Source: Dendrophyllia cribrosa
Lineage: Eukaryota > Cnidaria > Anthozoa > Scleractinia > Dendrophylliidae
Length of the DNA: 64,000 nucleotides
Direction: 5' to 3'
Assembly: GCA_024195265.1 (NCBI GenBank)
Contig: JAJLRJ010000009.1
Location: forward strand, 6,752,997-6,816,996
Made by a program: the position numbers and the translations under genes. Shown here piece by piece: positions 15,001-30,000 of the stretch. The stretch's first letter is position 1. Every line of letters begins with the position of its first letter. The notes under the pieces were generated by a model. It ran no database searches. It was not told the origin of the DNA and was given only the letters and a program-made list of their open reading frames with translations.

Positions 15001-18000
15001 CGTTTCACAGAGTGTATCACCATCGACCTCCGCATCAGTGTCAAAGAGCCTCTCGGTATCCAGGTCCACAAGTGTATCGGCAAGTGTCTCGGCCTCCAAC
15101 TCTGCTAGCGTGTCACAAAGTGTATCGCCATCAATCTCCACCAGCGTGTCACAGAGTGTCTCGGCATCCACGTCCACAAGTGTATCGGCAAGTGTCTCTG
15201 ACTCAACCTCTGCTAGCGTGTCAACTAGTGTGTCGCCATCGATTTCCGCAAGCAAGTCGCAGAGTGTCTCGGCCTCCACGTCCACAAGTGTGTCGGCGAG
15301 TATGTCGGCCTCCACATCAGCTAGCGTGTCAGCCAGTGTGTCGCCATCGACATCCCCATCAGTGTCCCAGAGCGTCTCGCCATCCACGTCCACCAGTATA
15401 TCGGCAAGTGTCTCGGACTCCACCTCTGCTAGCGTGTCACAGAGTGTATCGCCATCGACCTCCACCAGCGTGTCACAGAGTGTATCGCCATCGACCTCCG
15501 CATCAGTGTCAAAGAGCCTCTCGGTATCCAGGTCCACAAGTGTATCGGCAAGTGTCTCGGCCTCCAACTCTGCTAGCGTGTCACAAAGTGTATCGCCATC
15601 AATCTCCACCAGCGTGTCACAGAGTGTCTCGGCATCCACGTCCACAAGTGTATCGGCAAGTGTCTCTGACTCAACCTCTGCTAGCGTGTCAACTAGTGTG
15701 TCGCCATCGATTTCCGCAAGCAAGTCGCAGAGTGTCTCGGCCTCCACGTCCACAAGTGTGTCGGCGAGTATGTCGGCCTCCACATCAGCTAGCGTGTCAG
15801 CCAGTGTGTCGCCATCGACCTCCCCATCAGTGTCCCAGAGCGTCTCGCCATCCAGGTCCACCAGTGTATCGGCAAGTGTCTCGGACTCCACCTCTGCTAG
15901 CGTGTCACAGAGTGTATCGCCATCGATATCCACCAGGGTGTCACAGAGTGTATCGGTATCCACGTTCGCAAGTCCATCGGCAAGTGTCTCGGACTCCACC
16001 TCTGCTAGCGTGTCACAGAGTGTATCGCCATCGATCTCCACCAGCGTGTCACAGAGTGTATCGGTATCCACGTTCACAAGTCCATCGGCAAGTGTCTCGC
16101 ACTCCACCTCTGCTAGCGTGTCACAGAGTGTATCGCCATCCATCTCCACCACCGCGTCACAGAGTTTTTCACACTCCACGTCCACAAGTGTGTCGACAAG
16201 TATCTCGGTCTCAACCTCAGCTAGCGTTTCACAGAGTGTATCACTATCGACCTCCGCATCAGTGTCAAAGAGCCTCTCGGTATCCAGGTCCACAAATGTA
16301 TCGGCAAGTGTCTCGGCCTCCACCTCTGCTAGCGTGTCTCAGAGTGTATCTCCATCAATCTCCACCAGCGTGTCACAGAGTGTCTCGGCATCCACGTCCA
16401 CAAGTCTATCGGCAAGTGTCTCTGACTCCACCTCTGCTAGCGTGTCAACTAGTGTGTCGCCATCGATTTCCGCAAGCAAGTGGCAGAGTGTCTCGGCCTC
16501 CACGTCCACAAGTGTGTCGGTGAGTATGTCGGCCTCCACATCAGCTAGCGTGTCAGCCAGTGTGTCGCCATCGACATCCCCATCAGTGTCCCAGAGCGTC
16601 TCGCCATCCACGTCCACCAGTGTATCGGCAAGTGTCTCGGACTCCACCTCTGCTAGCGTGTCACAGAGTGTATCGCCATCGATATCCACCAGCGTGTCAC
16701 AGAGTGTATCGGTATCCACGTTCGCAAGTCCATCGGCAAGTGTCTCGGACTCCACCTCTGCTAGCGTGTCACAGAGTGTATCGCCATCGATCTCCACCAG
16801 CGTGTCACAGAGTGTATCGGTATCCACGTTCACAAGTCCATCGGCAAGTGTCTCGGACTCCATCTCTGCTAGCGTGTCACAGAGTGTATCGCCAGCCATC
16901 TCCACCACCGCGTCACAGAGTTTTTCACACTCCACGTCCACAAGTGTGTCGACAAGTATCTCGGTCTCAACCTCAGCTAGCGTTTCACAGAGTGTATCAC
17001 CATCGACTTCCGCATCAGTGTCAAAGAGCCTCTCGGTATCCAGGTCCACAAGTGTATCGGCAAGTGTCTCGGCCTCCACCTCTGCTAGCGTGTCTCAGAG
17101 TGTATCGCCATCAATCTCCACCAGCGTGTCACAGAGTGTCTCGGCATCCACGTCCACAAGTCTATCGGCAAGTGTCTCTGACTCCACCTCTGCTAGCGTG
17201 TCAACTAGTGTGTCGCCATCAATTACCGCAAGCAAGTCGCAGAGTGTCTCGGCCTCCACGTCCACAAGTGTGTCGGCGAGTATGTCGCCCTCCACATCAG
17301 CTAGCGTGTCAGCCAGTGTGTCGCCATCGACATCCCCATCAGTGTCCCAGAGCGTCTCGCCATCCACGTCCACCAGTGTATCGGCAAGTGTCTCGGACTC
17401 CACCTCTGCTAGCGTCTCACAGAGTGTATCGCCATCGACCTCCACCAGCGTGTCACAGAGTGTATCGCCATCGATATCCACCAGTGTGTCACAGAGTGTA
17501 TCGGTATCGACGTTCGGAAGTCCATCGGCAAGTGTCTCGGACTCCACCTCTGCTAGCGTGTCACAGAGTGTATCGCCATCGATCTCCACCAGCGTGTCAC
17601 AGAGTGTATCGGTATCCACGTTCACAAGTCCATCGGCAAGTGTCTCGGACTCCATCTCTGCTAGCGTGTCACAGAGTGTATCGCCAGCCATCTCCACCAC
17701 CGCGTCACAGAGTTTTTCACACTCCACGTCCACAAGTGTGTCGACAAGTATCTCGGTCTCAACCTCAGCTAGCGTTTCACAGAGTGTATCACCATCGACT
17801 TCCGCATCAGTGTCAAAGAGCCTCTCGGTATCCAGGTCCACAAGTGTATCGGCAAGTGTCTCGGCCTCCACCTCTGCTAGCGTGTCTCAGAGTGTATCGC
17901 CATCAATCTCCACCAGCGTGTCACAGAGTGTCTCGGCATCCACGTCCACAAGTCTATCGGCAAGTGTCTCTGACTCCACCTCTGCTAGCGTGTCAACTAG

Positions 18001-21000
18001 TGTGTCGCCATCAATTACCGCAAGCAAGTCGCAGAGTGTCTCGGCCTCCACGTCCACAAGTGTGTCGGCGAGTATGTCGCCCTCCACATCAGCTAGCGTG
18101 TCAGCCAGTGTGTCGCCATCGACATCCCCATCAGTGTCCCAGAGCGTCTCGCCATCCACGTCCACCAGTGTATCGGCAAGTGTCTCGGACTCCACCTCTG
18201 CTAGCGTCTCACAGAGTGTATCGCCATCGACCTCCACCAGCCTCTCACAGAGTGTATCGCCATCGATATCCACCAGTGTGTCACAGAGTGTATCGGTATC
18301 GACGTTCGGAAGTCCATCGGCAAGTGTCTCGGACTCCACCTCTGCTAGCGTGTCACAGAGTGTATCGCCATCGATCTCCACCAGCGTGTCACAGAGTGTA
18401 TCGGTATCCACGTTCACAAGTCCATCGGCAAGTGTCTCCCACGCCACCTCTGCTAGCGTGTCACAGAGTGTATCGCCATCCATCTCCACCACCGCGTCAC
18501 AGAGTTTTTCACACTCCACGTCCACAAGTGTGTCGACAAGTATCTCGGTCTCAACCTCAGCTAGCGTTTCACAGAGTGTATCACTATCGACCTCCGCATC
18601 AGTGTCAAAGAGCCTCTCGGTATCCAGGTCCACAAGGGTATCGGCAAGTGTCTCGGCCTCCACCTCTGCTAGCGTATCTCAGAGTGTATCGCCATCAATC
18701 TCCACCAGCGTGTCACAGAGTGTCTCGGCATCGACGTCCACAAGTCTATCGGCAAGTGTCTCTGACTCCACCTCTGCTAGCGTGTCAACTAGTGTGTCGC
18801 CATCGATTTCCGCAAGCAAGTCGCAGAGTGTCTCGGCCTCCACGTCCACAAGTGTGTCGGCGAGTATGTCGGCCTCCACATCAGCTAGCGTGTCAGCCAG
18901 TGTGTCGCCATCGACCTCCCCATCAGTGTCCCAGAGCGTCTCGCCATCCAGGTCCACCAGTGTATCGGCAAGTGTCTCGGACTCCACCTCTGCTAGCGTG
19001 TCACAGAGTGTATCGCCATCGATCTCCACCAGCGTGTCACAGAGTGTATCGGTATCCACGTTCACAAGTCCATCGGCAAGTGTCTCGGACTCCATCTCTG
19101 CTAGCGTGTCACAGAGTGTATCGCCAGCCATCTCCACCACCGCGTCACAGAGTTTTTCACACTCCACGTCCACAAGTGTGTCGACAAGTATCTCGGTCTC
19201 AACCTCAGCTAGCGTTTCACAGAGTGTATCACCATCGACTTCCGCATCAGTGTCAAAGAGCCTCTCGGTATCCAGGTCCACAAGTGTATCGGCAAGTGTC
19301 TCGGCCTCCACCTCTGCTAGCGTGTCTCAGAGTGTATCGCCATCGATATCCACCAGCGTGTCACAGAGTGTATCGGTATCCCCGTTCGCAAGTCCATCGG
19401 CAAGTGTCTCGGACTCCACCTCTGCTAGCGTGTCACAGAGTGTATCGCCATCGATCTCCACCAGCGTGTCACAGAGTGTATCGGTATCCACGTTCACAAG
19501 TCCATCGGCAAGTGTCTCGCACTCCACCTCTGCTAGCGTGTCACAGAGTGTATCGCCATCCATCTCCACCACCGCGTCACAGAGTTTTTCACACTCCACG
19601 TCCACAAGTGTGTCGACATGTTTCTCGGTCTCAACCTCAGCTAGCGTTTCACAGAGTGTATCACCATCGACCTCCGCATCAGTGTCAAAGAGCCTCTCGG
19701 TATCCAGGTCCACAAGTGTATCGGCAAGTGTCTCGGCCTCCACCTCTGCTAGCGTGTCTCACAGTGTATCGCCATCAATCTCCACCAGCGTGTCACAGAG
19801 TGTCTCGGCATCTACGTCCACAAGTCTATCGGCAACTGTCTCTGACTCCACCTCTGCTAGCGTGTCAACTAGTGTGTCGCCATCGATTTCTGCAAGCAAG
19901 TCGCAGAGTGTCTCGGCCTCCACGTCCACAAGTGTGTCGGCGAGTATGTCGGCCTCCACATCAGCTAGCGTGTCAGCCATTGTGTCGCCATCGACATCCC
20001 CATCAGTGTCCCAGAGCATCTCGCCATCCAGGTCCACCAGTGTATCGGCAAGTGTCTCGGACTCCACCTCTGCTAGCGTGTCACAGAGTGTATCGCCATC
20101 GATCTCCACCAGGGTGTCACAGAGTGTATCGGTATCCACGTTCACAAGTCCATCGGCAAGTGTCTCGGACTCCACCTCTGCTAGCGTGTCACAGAGTGTA
20201 TCGCCATCCATCTCCACCACCGCGTCACAGAGTTTTTCACACTCCACGTCCACAAGTGTGTCGACAAGTATCTCGGTCTCAACCTCAGCTAGCGTTTCAC
20301 AGAGTGTATCACCATCGACCTCCACCAGCGTGTCACAGAGTGTATCGCCATCGATATCCACCAGCGTGTCACAGAGTGTATCGGTATCCACGTTCGCAAG
20401 TCCATCGGCAAGTGTCTCGGACTCCACCTCTGCTAGCGTGTTACAGAGTGTATCGCCATCGATCTCCACGAGCGTGTCACAGAGTGTATCGGTATCCACG
20501 TTCACAAGTCCATCGGCAAGTGTCTCGCACTCCACCTCTGCTAGCGTGTCACAGAGTGTATCGCCATCCATCTCCACCACCGCGTCACAGAGTTTTTCAC
20601 ACTCCACGTCCACAAGTGTGTCGACAAGTTTCTCGGTCTCAACCTCAGCTAGCGTTTCACAGAGTGTATCACCATCGACCTCCGCATCAGTGTCAAAGAG
20701 CCTCTCGGTATCCAGGTCCACAAGTGTATCGGCAAGTGTCTCGGCCTCCACCTCTGCTAGCGTGTCTCACAGTGTATCGCCATCAATCTCCACCAGCGTG
20801 TCACAGAGTGTCTCGGCATCCACGTCCACAAGTCTATCGGCAAGTGTCTCTGACTCCACCTCTGCTAGCGTGTCAACTAGTGTGTCGCCATCGATTTCCG
20901 CAAGCAAGTCGCAGAGTGTCTCGGCCTCCACGTCCACAAGTGTGTCGGCGAGTATGTCGGCCTCCACATCAGCTAGCGTGTCAGCCAGTGTGTTGCCATC

Positions 21001-24000
21001 GACCTCCCCATCAGTGTCCCAGAGCGTCTCGCCATCCAGGTCCACCAGTGTATCGGCAAGTGTCTCGGATTCCACCTCTGCTAGCGTGTCACAGAGTGTA
21101 TCGCCATCGATCTCCACCAGCGTGTCACAGAGTGTATCGGTATCCACGTTCACAAGTCCATCGGCAAGTGTCTCGGACTCCACCTCTGCTAGCGTGTCAC
21201 AGAGTGTATCGCCATCCATCTCCACCACCGCGTCACAGAGTTTTTCACACTCCACGTCCACAAGTGTGTCGACAAGTATCTCGGTCTCAACCTCAGCTAG
21301 CGTTTCACAGAGTGTATCACCATCGACCTCCACCAGCGTGTCACAGAGTGTATCGCCATCGATATCCACCAGCGTGTCACAGAGTGTATCGGTATCCACG
21401 TTCGCAAGTCCATCGGCAAGTGTCTCGGACTCCACCTCTGCTAGCGTGTTACAGAGTGTATCGCCATCGATCTCCACGAGCGTGTCACAGAGTGTATCGG
21501 TATCCACGTTCACAAGTCCATCGGCAAGTGTCTCGCACTCCACCTCTGCTAGCGTGTCACAGAGTGTATCGCCATCCATCTCCACCACCGCGTCACAGAG
21601 TTTTTCACACTCCACGTCCACAAGTGTGTCGACAAGTTTCTCGGTCTCAACCTCAGCTAGCGTTTCACAGAGTGTATCACCATCGACCTCCGCATCAGTG
21701 TCAAAGAGCCTCTCGGTATCCAGGTCCACAAGTGTATCGGCAAGTGTCTCGGCCTCCACCTCTGCTAGCGTGTCTCACAGTGTATCGCCATCAATCTCCA
21801 CCAGCGTGTCACAGAGTGTCTCGGCATCCACGTCCACAAGTCTATCGGCAAGTGTCTCTGACTCCACCTCTGCTAGCGTGTCAACTAGTGTGTCGCCATC
21901 GATTTCCGCAAGCAAGTCGCAGAGTGTCTCGGCCTCCACGTCCACAAGTGTGTCGGCGAGTATGTCGGCCTCCACATCAGCTAGCGTGTCAGCCAGTGTG
22001 TTGCCATCGACCTCCCCATCAGTGTCCCAGAGCGTCTCGCCATCCAGGTCCACCAGTGTATCGGCAAGTGTCTCGGATTCCACCTCTGCTAGCGTGTCAC
22101 AGAGTGTATCGCCATCGATCTCCACCAGCGTGTCACAGAGTGTATCGGTATCCACGTTCACAAGTCCATCGGCAAGTGTCTCGGACTCCACCTCTGCTAG
22201 CGTGTCACAGAGTGTATCGCCATCCATCTCCACCACCGCGTCACAGAGTTTTTCACACTCCACGTCCACAAGTGTGTCGACAAGTATCTCGGTCTCAACC
22301 TCAGCTAGCGTTTCACAGAGTGTATCACCATCGACCTCCGCATCAGTGTCAAAGAGCCTCTCGGTATCCAGGTCCACAAGTGTATCGGCAAGTGTCTCGG
22401 CCTCCAACTCTGCTAGCGTGTCACAAAGTGTATCGCCATCAATCTCCACCAGCGTGTCACAGAGTGTCTCGGCATCCACGTCCACAAGTGTATCGGCAAG
22501 TGTCTCTGACTCAACCTCTGCTAGCGTGTCAACTAGTGTGTCGCCATCGATTTCCGCAAGCAAGTCGCAGAGTGTCTCGGCCTCCACGTCCACAAGTGTG
22601 TCGGCGAGTATGTCGGCCTCCACATCAGCTAGCGTGTCAGCCAGTGTGTCGCCATCGACATCCCCATCAGTGTCCCAGAGCGTCTCGCCATCCACGTCCA
22701 CCAGTATATCGGCAAGTGTCTCGGACTCCACCTCTGCTAGCGTGTCACAGAGTGTATCGCCATCGACCTCCACCAGCGTGTCACAGAGTGTATCGCCATC
22801 GACCTCCGCATCAGTGTCAAAGAGCCTCTCGGTATCCAGGTCCACAAGTGTATCGGCAAGTGTCTCGGCCTCCAACTCTGCTAGCGTGTCACAAAGTGTA
22901 TCGCCATCAATCTCCACCAGCGTGTCACAGAGTGTCTCGGCATCCACGTCCACAAGTGTATCGGCAAGTGTCTCTGACTCAACCTCTGCTAGCGTGTCAA
23001 CTAGTGTGTCGCCATCGATTTCCGCAAGCAAGTCGCAGAGTGTCTCGGCCTCCACGTCCACAAGTGTGTCGGCGAGTATGTCGGCCTCCACATCAGCTAG
23101 CGTGTCAGCCAGTGTGTCGCCATCGACCTCCCCATCAGTGTCCCAGAGCGTCTCGCCATCCAGGTCCACCAGTGTATCGGCAAGTGTCTCGGACTCCACC
23201 TCTGCTAGCGTGTCACAGAGTGTATCGCCATCGATATCCACCAGGGTGTCACAGAGTGTATCGGTATCCACGTTCGCAAGTCCATCGGCAAGTGTCTCGG
23301 ACTCCACCTCTGCTAGCGTGTCACAGAGTGTATCGCCATCGATCTCCACCAGCGTGTCACAGAGTGTATCGGTATCCACGTTCACAAGTCCATCGGCAAG
23401 TGTCTCGCACTCCACCTCTGCTAGCGTGTCACAGAGTGTATCGCCATCCATCTCCACCACCGCGTCACAGAGTTTTTCACACTCCACGTCCACAAGTGTG
23501 TCGACAAGTATCTCGGTCTCAACCTCAGCTAGCGTTTCACAGAGTGTATCACTATCGACCTCCGCATCAGTGTCAAAGAGCCTCTCGGTATCCAGGTCCA
23601 CAAATGTATCGGCAAGTGTCTCGGCCTCCACCTCTGCTAGCGTGTCTCAGAGTGTATCTCCATCAATCTCCACCAGCGTGTCACAGAGTGTCTCGGCATC
23701 CACGTCCACAAGTCTATCGGCAAGTGTCTCTGACTCCACCTCTGCTAGCGTGTCAACTAGTGTGTCGCCATCGATTTCCGCAAGCAAGTGGCAGAGTGTC
23801 TCGGCCTCCACGTCCACAAGTGTGTCGGTGAGTATGTCGGCCTCCACATCAGCTAGCGTGTCAGCCAGTGTGTCGCCATCGACATCCCCATCAGTGTCCC
23901 AGAGCGTCTCGCCATCCACGTCCACCAGTGTATCGGCAAGTGTCTCGGACTCCACCTCTGCTAGCGTGTCACAGAGTGTATCGCCATCGATATCCACCAG

Positions 24001-27000
24001 CGTGTCACAGAGTGTATCGGTATCCACGTTCGCAAGTCCATCGGCAAGTGTCTCGGACTCCACCTCTGCTAGCGTGTCACAGAGTGTATCGCCATCGATC
24101 TCCACCAGCGTGTCACAGAGTGTATCGGTATCCACGTTCACAAGTCCATCGGCAAGTGTCTCGGACTCCATCTCTGCTAGCGTGTCACAGAGTGTATCGC
24201 CAGCCATCTCCACCACCGCGTCACAGAGTTTTTCACACTCCACGTCCACAAGTGTGTCGACAAGTATCTCGGTCTCAACCTCAGCTAGCGTTTCACAGAG
24301 TGTATCACCATCGACTTCCGCATCAGTGTCAAAGAGCCTCTCGGTATCCAGGTCCACAAGTGTATCGGCAAGTGTCTCGGCCTCCACCTCTGCTAGCGTG
24401 TCTCAGAGTGTATCGCCATCAATCTCCACCAGCGTGTCACAGAGTGTCTCGGCATCCACGTCCACAAGTCTATCGGCAAGTGTCTCTGACTCCACCTCTG
24501 CTAGCGTGTCAACTAGTGTGTCGCCATCAATTACCGCAAGCAAGTCGCAGAGTGTCTCGGCCTCCACGTCCACAAGTGTGTCGGCGAGTATGTCGCCCTC
24601 CACATCAGCTAGCGTGTCAGCCAGTGTGTCGCCATCGACATCCCCATCAGTGTCCCAGAGCGTCTCGCCATCCACGTCCACCAGTGTATCGGCAAGTGTC
24701 TCGGACTCCACCTCTGCTAGCGTCTCACAGAGTGTATCGCCATCGACCTCCACCAGCGTGTCACAGAGTGTATCGCCATCGATATCCACCAGTGTGTCAC
24801 AGAGTGTATCGGTATCGACGTTCGGAAGTCCATCGGCAAGTGTCTCGGACTCCACCTCTGCTAGCGTGTCACAGAGTGTATCGCCATCGATCTCCACCAG
24901 CGTGTCACAGAGTGTATCGGTATCCACGTTCACAAGTCCATCGGCAAGTGTCTCGGACTCCATCTCTGCTAGCGTGTCACAGAGTGTATCGCCAGCCATC
25001 TCCACCACCGCGTCACAGAGTTTTTCACACTCCACGTCCACAAGTGTGTCGACAAGTATCTCGGTCTCAACCTCAGCTAGCGTTTCACAGAGTGTATCAC
25101 CATCGACTTCCGCATCAGTGTCAAAGAGCCTCTCGGTATCCAGGTCCACAAGTGTATCGGCAAGTGTCTCGGCCTCCACCTCTGCTAGCGTGTCTCAGAG
25201 TGTATCGCCATCAATCTCCACCAGCGTGTCACAGAGTGTCTCGGCATCCACGTCCACAAGTCTATCGGCAAGTGTCTCTGACTCCACCTCTGCTAGCGTG
25301 TCAACTAGTGTGTCGCCATCAATTACCGCAAGCAAGTCGCAGAGTGTCTCGGCCTCCACGTCCACAAGTGTGTCGGCGAGTATGTCGCCCTCCACATCAG
25401 CTAGCGTGTCAGCCAGTGTGTCGCCATCGACATCCCCATCAGTGTCCCAGAGCGTCTCGCCATCCACGTCCACCAGTGTATCGGCAAGTGTCTCGGACTC
25501 CACCTCTGCTAGCGTCTCACAGAGTGTATCGCCATCGACCTCCACCAGCGTGTCACAGAGTGTATCGCCATCGATATCCACCAGTGTGTCACAGAGTGTA
25601 TCGGTATCGACGTTCGGAAGTCCATCGGCAAGTGTCTCGGACTCCACCTCTGCTAGCGTGTCACAGAGTGTATCGCCATCGATTTCCACCAGCGTGTCAC
25701 AGAGTGTATCGGTATCCACGTTCACAAGTCCATCGGCAAGTGTCTCCCACGCCACCTCTGCTAGCGTGTCACAGAGTGTATCGCCATCCATCTCCACCAC
25801 CGCGTCACAGAGTTTTTCACACTCCACGTCCACAAGTGTGTCGACAAGTATCTCGGTCTCAACCTCAGCTAGCGTTTCACAGAGTGTATCACTATCGACC
25901 TCCGCATCAGTGTCAAAGAGCCTCTCGGTATCCAGGTCCACAAGGGTATCGGCAAGTGTCTCGGCCTCCACCTCTGCTAGCGTATCTCAGAGTGTATCGC
26001 CATCAATCTCCACCAGCGTGTCACAGAGTGTCTCGGCATCCACGTCCACAAGTCTATCGGCAAGTGTCTCTGACTCCACCTCTGCTAGCGTGTCAACTAG
26101 TGTGTCGCCATCGATTTCCGCAAGCAAGTCGCAGAGTGTCTCGGCCTCCACGTCCACAAGTGTGTCGGCGAGTATGTCGGCCTCCACATCAGCTAGCGTG
26201 TCAGCCAGTGTGTCGCCATCGACCTCCCCATCAGTGTCCCAGAGCGTCTCGCCATCCAGGTCCACCAGTGTATCGGCAAGTGTCTCGGACTCCACCTCTG
26301 CTAGCGTGTCACAGAGTGTATCGCCATCGATCTCCACCAGCGTGTCACAGAGTGTATCGGTATCCACGTTCACAAGTCCATCGGCAAGTGTCTCGGACTC
26401 CATCTCTGCTAGCGTGTCACAGAGTGTATCGCCAGCCATCTCCACCACCGCGTCACAGAGTTTTTCACACTCCACGTCCACAAGTGTGTCGACAAGTATC
26501 TCGGTCTCAACCTCAGCTAGCGTTTCACAGAGTGTATCACCATCGACTTCCGCATCAGTGTCAAAGAGCCTCTCGGTATCCAGGTCCACAAGTGTATCGG
26601 CAAGTGTCTCGGCCTCCACCTCTGCTAGCGTGTCTCAGAGTGTATCGCCATCGATATCCACCAGCGTGTCACAGAGTGTATCGGTATCCCCGTTCGCAAG
26701 TCCATCGGCAAGTGTCTCGGACTCCACCTCTGCTAGCGTGTCACAGAGTGTATCGCCATCGATCTCCACCAGCGTGTCACAGAGTGTATCGGTATCCACG
26801 TTCACAAGTCCATCGGCAAGTGTCTCGCACTCCACCTCTGCTAGCGTGTCACAGAGTGTATCGCCATCCATCTCCACCACCGCGTCACAGAGTTTTTCAC
26901 ACTCCACGTCCACAAGTGTGTCGACATGTTTCTCGGTCTCAACCTCAGCTAGCGTTTCACAGAGTGTATCACCATCGACCTCCGCATCAGTGTCAAAGAG

Positions 27001-30000
27001 CCTCTCGGTATCCAGGTCCACAAGTGTATCGGCAAGTGTCTCGGCCTCCACCTCTGCTAGCGTGTCTCACAGTGTATCGCCATCAATCTCCACCAGCGTG
27101 TCACAGAGTGTCTCGGCATCTACGTCCACAAGTCTATCGGCAACTGTCTCTGACTCCACCTCTGCTAGCGTGTCAACTAGTGTGTCGCCATCGATTTCTG
27201 CAAGCAAGTCGCAGAGTGTCTCGGCCTCCACGTCCACAAGTGTGTCGGCGAGTATGTCGGCCTCCACATCAGCTAGCGTGTCAGCCATTGTGTCGCCATC
27301 GACATCCCCATCAGTGTCCCAGAGCATCTCGCCATCCAGGTCCACCAGTGTATCGGCAAGTGTCTCGGACTCCACCTCTGCTAGCGTGTCACAGAGTGTA
27401 TCGCCATCGATCTCCACCAGGGTGTCACAGAGTGTATCGGTATCCACGTTCACAAGTCCATCGGCAAGTGTCTCGGACTCCACCTCTGCTAGCGTGTCAC
27501 AGAGTGTATCGCCATCCATCTCCACCACCGCGTCACAGAGTTTTTCACACTCCACGTCCACAAGTGTGTCGACAAGTATCTCGGTCTCAACCTCAGCTAG
27601 CGTTTCACAGAGTGTATCACCATCGACCTCCACCAGCGTGTCACAGAGTGTATCGCCATCGATATCCACCAGCGTGTCACAGAGTGTATCGGTATCCACG
27701 TTCGCAAGTCCATCGGCAAGTGTCTCGGACTCCACCTCTGCTAGCGTGTTACAGAGTGTATCGCCATCGATCTCCACGAGCGTGTCACAGAGTGTATCGG
27801 TATCCACGTTCACAAGTCCATCGGCAAGTGTCTCGCACTCCACCTCTGCTAGCGTGTCACAGAGTGTATCGCCATCCATCTCCACCACCGCGTCACAGAG
27901 TTTTTCACACTCCACGTCCACAAGTGTGTCGACAAGTTTCTCGGTCTCAACCTCAGCTAGCGTTTCACAGAGTGTATCACCATCGACCTCCGCATCAGTG
28001 TCAAAGAGCCTCTCGGTATCCAGGTCCACAAGTGTATCGGCAAGTGTCTCGGCCTCCACCTCTGCTAGCGTGTCTCACAGTGTATCGCCATCAATCTCCA
28101 CCAGCGTGTCACAGAGTGTCTCGGCATCTACGTCCACAAGTCTATCGGCAACTGTCTCTGACTCCACCTCTGCTAGCGTGTCAACTAGTGTGTCGCCATC
28201 GATTTCTGCAAGCAAGTCGCAGAGTGTCTCGGCCTCCACGTCCACAAGTGTGTCGGCGAGTATGTCGGCCTCCACATCAGCTAGCGTGTCAGCCATTGTG
28301 TCGCCATCGACATCCCCATCAGTGTCCCAGAGCATCTCGCCATCCAGGTCCACCAGTGTATCGGCAAGTGTCTCGGACTCCACCTCTGCTAGCGTGTCAC
28401 AGAGTGTATCGCCATCGATCTCCACCAGGGTGTCACAGAGTGTATCGGTATCCACGTTCACAAGTCCATCGGCAAGTGTCTCGGACTCCACCTCTGCTAG
28501 CGTGTCACAGAGTGTATCGCCATCCATCTCCACCACCGCGTCACAGAGTTTTTCACACTCCACGTCCACAAGTGTGTCGACAAGTATCTCGGTCTCAACC
28601 TCAGCTAGCGTTTCACAGAGTGTATCACCATCGACCTCCACCAGCGTGTCACAGAGTGTATCGCCATCGATATCCACCAGCGTGTCACAGAGTGTATCGG
28701 TATCCACGTTCGCAAGTCCATCGGCAAGTGTCTCGGACTCCACCTCTGCTAGCGTGTTACAGAGTGTATCGCCATCGATCTCCACGAGCGTGTCACAGAG
28801 TGTATCGGTATCCACGTTCACAAGTCCATCGGCAAGTGTCTCGCACTCCACCTCTGCTAGCGTGTCACAGAGTGTATCGCCATCCATCTCCACCACCGCG
28901 TCACAGAGTTTTTCACACTCCACGTCCACAAGTGTGTCGACAAGTTTCTCGGTCTCAACCTCAGCTAGCGTTTCACAGAGTGTATCACCATCGACCTCCG
29001 CATCAGTGTCAAAGAGCCTCTCGGTATCCAGGTCCACAAGTGTATCGGCAAGTGTCTCGGCCTCCACCTCTGCTAGCGTGTCTCACAGTGTATCGCCATC
29101 AATCTCCACCAGCGTGTCACAGAGTGTCTCGGCATCCACGTCCACAAGTCTATCGGCAAGTGTCTCTGACTCCACCTCTGCTAGCGTGTCAACTAGTGTG
29201 TCGCCATCGATTTCCGCAAGCAAGTCGCAGAGTGTCTCGGCCTCCACGTCCACAAGTGTGTCGGCGAGTATGTCGGCCTCCACATCAGCTAGCGTGTCAG
29301 CCAGTGTGTTGCCATCGACCTCCCCATCAGTGTCCCAGAGCGTCTCGCCATCCAGGTCCACCAGTGTATCGGCAAGTGTCTCGGATTCCACCTCTGCTAG
29401 CGTGTCACAGAGTGTATCGCCATCGATCTCCACCAGCGTGTCACAGAGTGTATCGGTATCCACGTTCACAAGTCCATCGGCAAGTGTCTCGGACTCCATC
29501 TCTGCTAGCGTGTCACAGAGTGTATCGCCATCCATCTCCTCCACCGCGTCACAGAGTTTTTCACACTCCACGTCCACAAGTGTGTCGACAAGTATCTCGG
29601 TCTCAACCTCAGCTAGCGTTTCACAGAGTGTATCACCATCGACCTCCGCATCAGTGTCAAAGAGCCTCTCGGTATCCAGGTCCACAAGTGTATCGGCAAA
29701 TGTCTCGGCCTCCACCTCTGCTAGCGTGTCTCAGAGTGTATCGCCATCAATCTCCACCAGCGTGTCACAGAGTGTCTCGGCATCCACGTCCACAAGTCTA
29801 TCGGCAAGTGTCTCTGACTCCACCTCTGCTAGCGTGTCAACTAGTGTGTCGTCATCGATTTCCGCAAGCAAGTCGCAGAGTGTCTCGGCCTCCACGTCCA
29901 CAAGTGTGTCGGCGAGTATGTCGGCCTCCACATCAGCTAGCGTGTCAGCCAGTGTGTCGCCATCGACATCCCCATCAGTGTCCCAGAGCGTCTCGCCATC

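Larger units (their letters stand above)
9200..17080 (+). repeat. Two copies of a block at offset 5,508 bp
   Basis: About 9.2-11.6 kb corresponds to about 14.8-17.1 kb at an offset of 5,508 bp (153 monomers) after the third stray base, and 5,510 bp before the second. The copy at 15.6-15.9 kb lacks the extra C and extra G seen at 10129 and 10328, which makes it the internal control for those frame breaks. Confidence 0.65.
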